DNA from: Candidatus Hodarchaeota archaeon
GTDB taxonomy: Archaea; Asgardarchaeota; Heimdallarchaeia; Hodarchaeales; Hodarchaeaceae
Reading direction: 5' to 3'
Assembly: GCA_016839665.1 (NCBI GenBank)
Contig: JAEOTU010000356.1
Coordinates: forward strand, 1 to 7,471
DNA: 7,471 nt
Positions 5,759-7,471 of the stretch are shown one piece after another (the stretch's first letter is position 1; each line of letters starts with the position of its first letter). A program made the position numbers and the translations under genes. Below the pieces are notes generated by a model. It was not told the DNA's origin, made no database searches, and was given only the letters and a program-made list of their open reading frames with translations.

Positions 5759-6331
5759 TCAATTTACAGAACTTAGTTTCTTACCTAGCTCGTATGCATC
5801 ATTCATTAACTTCTGATTAAGTTTTATTTGGCCAGCATCCATTGCACTTCCATGAATGATGCCTTCTATTTTTGCACCGATATAAGGAAACATATCTTGG
5901 TAGGAGTTTAAAGCATGAATAGCTCCTGAACTATTCAGATCTGTGTCTCCATATGTTAAAATAATCCCGATTCTTTTACCTTTTAAGGCGTGGCCATCTG
6001 GGTTAATCAATCCATACAAACGATCAATAAATAATTTGGTTTGTGCACTAATATTAAACCAATAGATCGGACTAGCAATTACAATTGAATCAGCAGAACG
6101 AAGAGAGCGATAGATGATTTGCATATCATCATCAATGACACACCCTTCTTTCGGATGTTTTATACACACATCACACGCGTTACATGGTTTAATGTCCATA
6201 TCATGAAGAAAAAATTCCTCAATATTAGAACCATTATCTGTAGCACCTTTAGCCAAGGATTCTGCTAAAGTACAACTGTTTCCTTTCTTTCGTGGGCTTC
6301 CCTTTATGATAACAATCATTTGATTAGTCAT
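5759..6331 (-). CDS. NADPH-dependent FMN reductase / iron-sulfur flavoprotein-like oxidoreductase
   Basis: This is a flavodoxin-fold protein of 190 residues, probably cytosolic and binding FMN. The phosphate-binding loop is GSPRKKGNSC followed by T (11-21), and the SPIYWFNISAQTKLFIDRLY segment (87-106) is characteristic of the family. Between them lies C50-x2-C53-x2-C56-x7-C64, which falls within the compact cysteine pattern known for archaeal iron-sulfur flavoproteins (Isf) that hold a 4Fe-4S cluster. Many plain FMN reductases carry similar cysteines, so the cluster is inferred. Likely roles are electron transfer or reduction of quinones or other small oxidants. ATG 6331 is chosen because GAGG lies seven bases upstream; the open frame runs back to a TTG six codons earlier. 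It starts 18 bp after the seven-helix membrane gene, which points to one transcript. Confidence 0.85.
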   Translation of the reverse strand: MTNQMIVIIKGSPRKKGNSCTLAESLAKGATDNGSNIEEFFLHDMDIKPCNACDVCIKHPKEGCVIDDDMQIIYRSLRSADSIVIASPIYWFNISAQTKLFIDRLYGLINPDGHALKGKRIGIILTYGDTDLNSSGAIHALNSYQDMFPYIGAKIEGIIHGSAMDAGQIKLNQKLMNDAYELGKKLSSVN

Positions 6332-6349
6332 TATAATTCCTCTATACAA

Positions 6350-7243
6350 TTATTCTTGTTCAAGTGATTCCCATGTTTGACCAAGAAGCTCTGGAGGTAT
6401 GTTTTGCAAGTAATCTATTAATGAAGGCATTCCAAATCTCTGAACAGCCTGTTTTGAGGTAAGATTCTTAATTTCTTTGTATAATTTCACAACACGAAGG
6501 ATCTGTGTTTGAGAGATTAGCAGTCCCTCGGGAATTCGGATTGAAACGTAAGCAATAACCAAAAAAACAAGAATAAGGAATGCGTTAAGTAAAGGGACAT
6601 AAGGAAACCATGGAAGGCATAAAATGAGATATATAAATCCCGCAATTACTGCGCAGATCATTAATCTTCGTGCTAGTATGATTCTATCAGATGAATACAC
6701 AGGTTTTACAGTCCAATGGGCATACAATAACAGTATCCATATATAGATAGAGTATAAAACACGTAAAATATTGTGAGCTGTTGAATAAATAATGATTCCA
6801 CCGCTTGTCATGAATCCCGCACCATCGGGATAATATGAGGAATGACCATGAGGCATTTCTAAAAATAGAACAACCGCTCGGTCAGGTTGTGCCATAAGTT
6901 CCCAAAAAAAAATCAAGAAGACTAAAATGGAGCACCAGATTACTCCAAGGTACCATATAAATCTGGGTGCGAAATCCCAACGCATCCTAACTGCCTGTAG
7001 AAATAAAAAAAAGAATAAGATATTGTAGCACCAATGGTGGATTTGCATTAATATCAACAAATTGGTGATACTTCCAATGACAGTAGCCAATAACATCACG
7101 AAAAATAAGATAAATGTTCCTCCAAATAACAAGTAATCTTGTACACCGGTCCGACGGTACTGATTGACTAGAACACCAGCAGGGAGAAGTGCCATTGTTG
7201 CTAATATCAGGTTCACTAACTCTGTAGCACTCAAATCAATCAA
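6350..7243 (-). CDS. seven-helix membrane protein, function unknown
   Basis: This protein of 297 residues has likely membrane helices near 8-27, 36-58, 64-86, 95-117, 155-177, 189-210 and 215-236. A loop of about 35 residues (118-152, including MPHGHSSYYPDG) lies between helices 4 and 5, and a soluble tail of about 60 residues (237-297) is rich in K and E and probably cytoplasmic. Histidines fall in or near the membrane at 69, 70 (IHHW, helix 3), 157 (helix 5) and 176. The layout recalls the seven-helix sensor part of some histidine kinases, but no kinase or other output domain follows, and I do not recognise the family. The start is uncertain: TTG 7243 gives the longest form, TTG 7234 is possible, and neither has a strong ribosome site. 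The flavoprotein gene follows after 18 bp. Confidence 0.7.
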   Translation of the reverse strand: MIDLSATELVNLILATMALLPAGVLVNQYRRTGVQDYLLFGGTFILFFVMLLATVIGSITNLLILMQIHHWCYNILFFFLFLQAVRMRWDFAPRFIWYLGVIWCSILVFLIFFWELMAQPDRAVVLFLEMPHGHSSYYPDGAGFMTSGGIIIYSTAHNILRVLYSIYIWILLLYAHWTVKPVYSSDRIILARRLMICAVIAGFIYLILCLPWFPYVPLLNAFLILVFLVIAYVSIRIPEGLLISQTQILRVVKLYKEIKNLTSKQAVQRFGMPSLIDYLQNIPPELLGQTWESLEQE

Positions 7244-7471
7244 TAATACTCAACTCAAATTTCGCAGTTTAAGAGACATAAATTCAATTATATTTTTTGA
7301 TTCATAATATTTCTAGGATTTTTTTCCTGAAATGTGTCTATTCGTTGGTTTATCACTTCATTAAGTATTAGAAAATAAAAACATATAAAAATTAATCATA
7401 GGAGACAATTACTATCTAACTCCTCGAAATAGAAGTTTTAAAATATTGCACGAGGATCATTCGATTAATTC
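7244..7471. other. AT-rich spacer, probable promoter region of the seven-helix gene
   Basis: No gene is visible before the window edge. On the minus strand an A/T stretch reading AAATATAA-like (forward about 7288-7297) could be a TATA box and would place the transcript start roughly 20 bases before the TTG start. A 6-bp inverted repeat TCCTCG (7421-7426) with CGAGGA (7451-7456) spans 24 A/T-rich bases; it may be chance. Confidence 0.35.

Noticed and set aside
1293..7460. Ten-base match ATGATCCTCG near 1293 and its reverse complement at 7451-7460
   Set aside because: Many ten-base matches are expected by chance in a window of this size; the flanks do not match.

Overview
The window is AT-rich, gene-sparse DNA that looks archaeal and is most consistent with an Asgard-type archaeon. 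The reasons are a longin-fold-like two-domain protein of the sort abundant in Asgard genomes, a stand-alone NAD(P)H-hydrate epimerase domain without a fused kinase domain, poly-T tracts just after stop codons, TATA-like boxes upstream of genes, and many TTG starts. This assignment is inference; no rRNA or marker gene is present. Ribosome binding sites are clear for most genes and match parts of AGGAGGTGAT. They decide the start in several cases, so several starts given here lie downstream of the longest open frame.

Layout: bases 1-631 hold no convincing gene but contain several hairpins, a TATA-like box and a poly-T tract. A small four-helix membrane protein (632-1006, minus) diverges from a plus-strand pair: a longin-like two-domain protein (1374-2141) and an NAD(P)H-hydrate epimerase (2192-2986). 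A 9-bp perfect inverted repeat between convergent genes separates these from a minus-strand block. Read in transcription order from the right edge, that block is a seven-helix membrane protein (6350-7243), an NADPH-FMN-reductase-like iron-sulfur flavoprotein (5759-6331), an iron-type alcohol dehydrogenase (4203-5366), a TIGR04076-type cysteine protein (3768-4079) and a five-helix membrane protein (3027-3611). A short zinc-ribbon gene (5483-5704) runs the other way between the flavoprotein and the dehydrogenase.

How the genes work together: the seven-helix protein and the flavoprotein are only 18 bp apart and are probably co-transcribed. The longin-like gene and the epimerase are 50 bp apart and are probably co-transcribed too. 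The dehydrogenase and the TIGR04076 gene may share a transcript, but the 123-bp gap leaves this open. Three genes concern nicotinamide or flavin redox chemistry (epimerase repair, flavoprotein, alcohol dehydrogenase), yet nothing ties them into one defined pathway. I see no mobile element, CRISPR array, tRNA, rRNA or defence system. The most noteworthy items are the longin-like protein beside a metabolite-repair enzyme, the membrane protein with in-membrane histidines paired with a cysteine-motif flavoprotein, and the structured gene-free left end.
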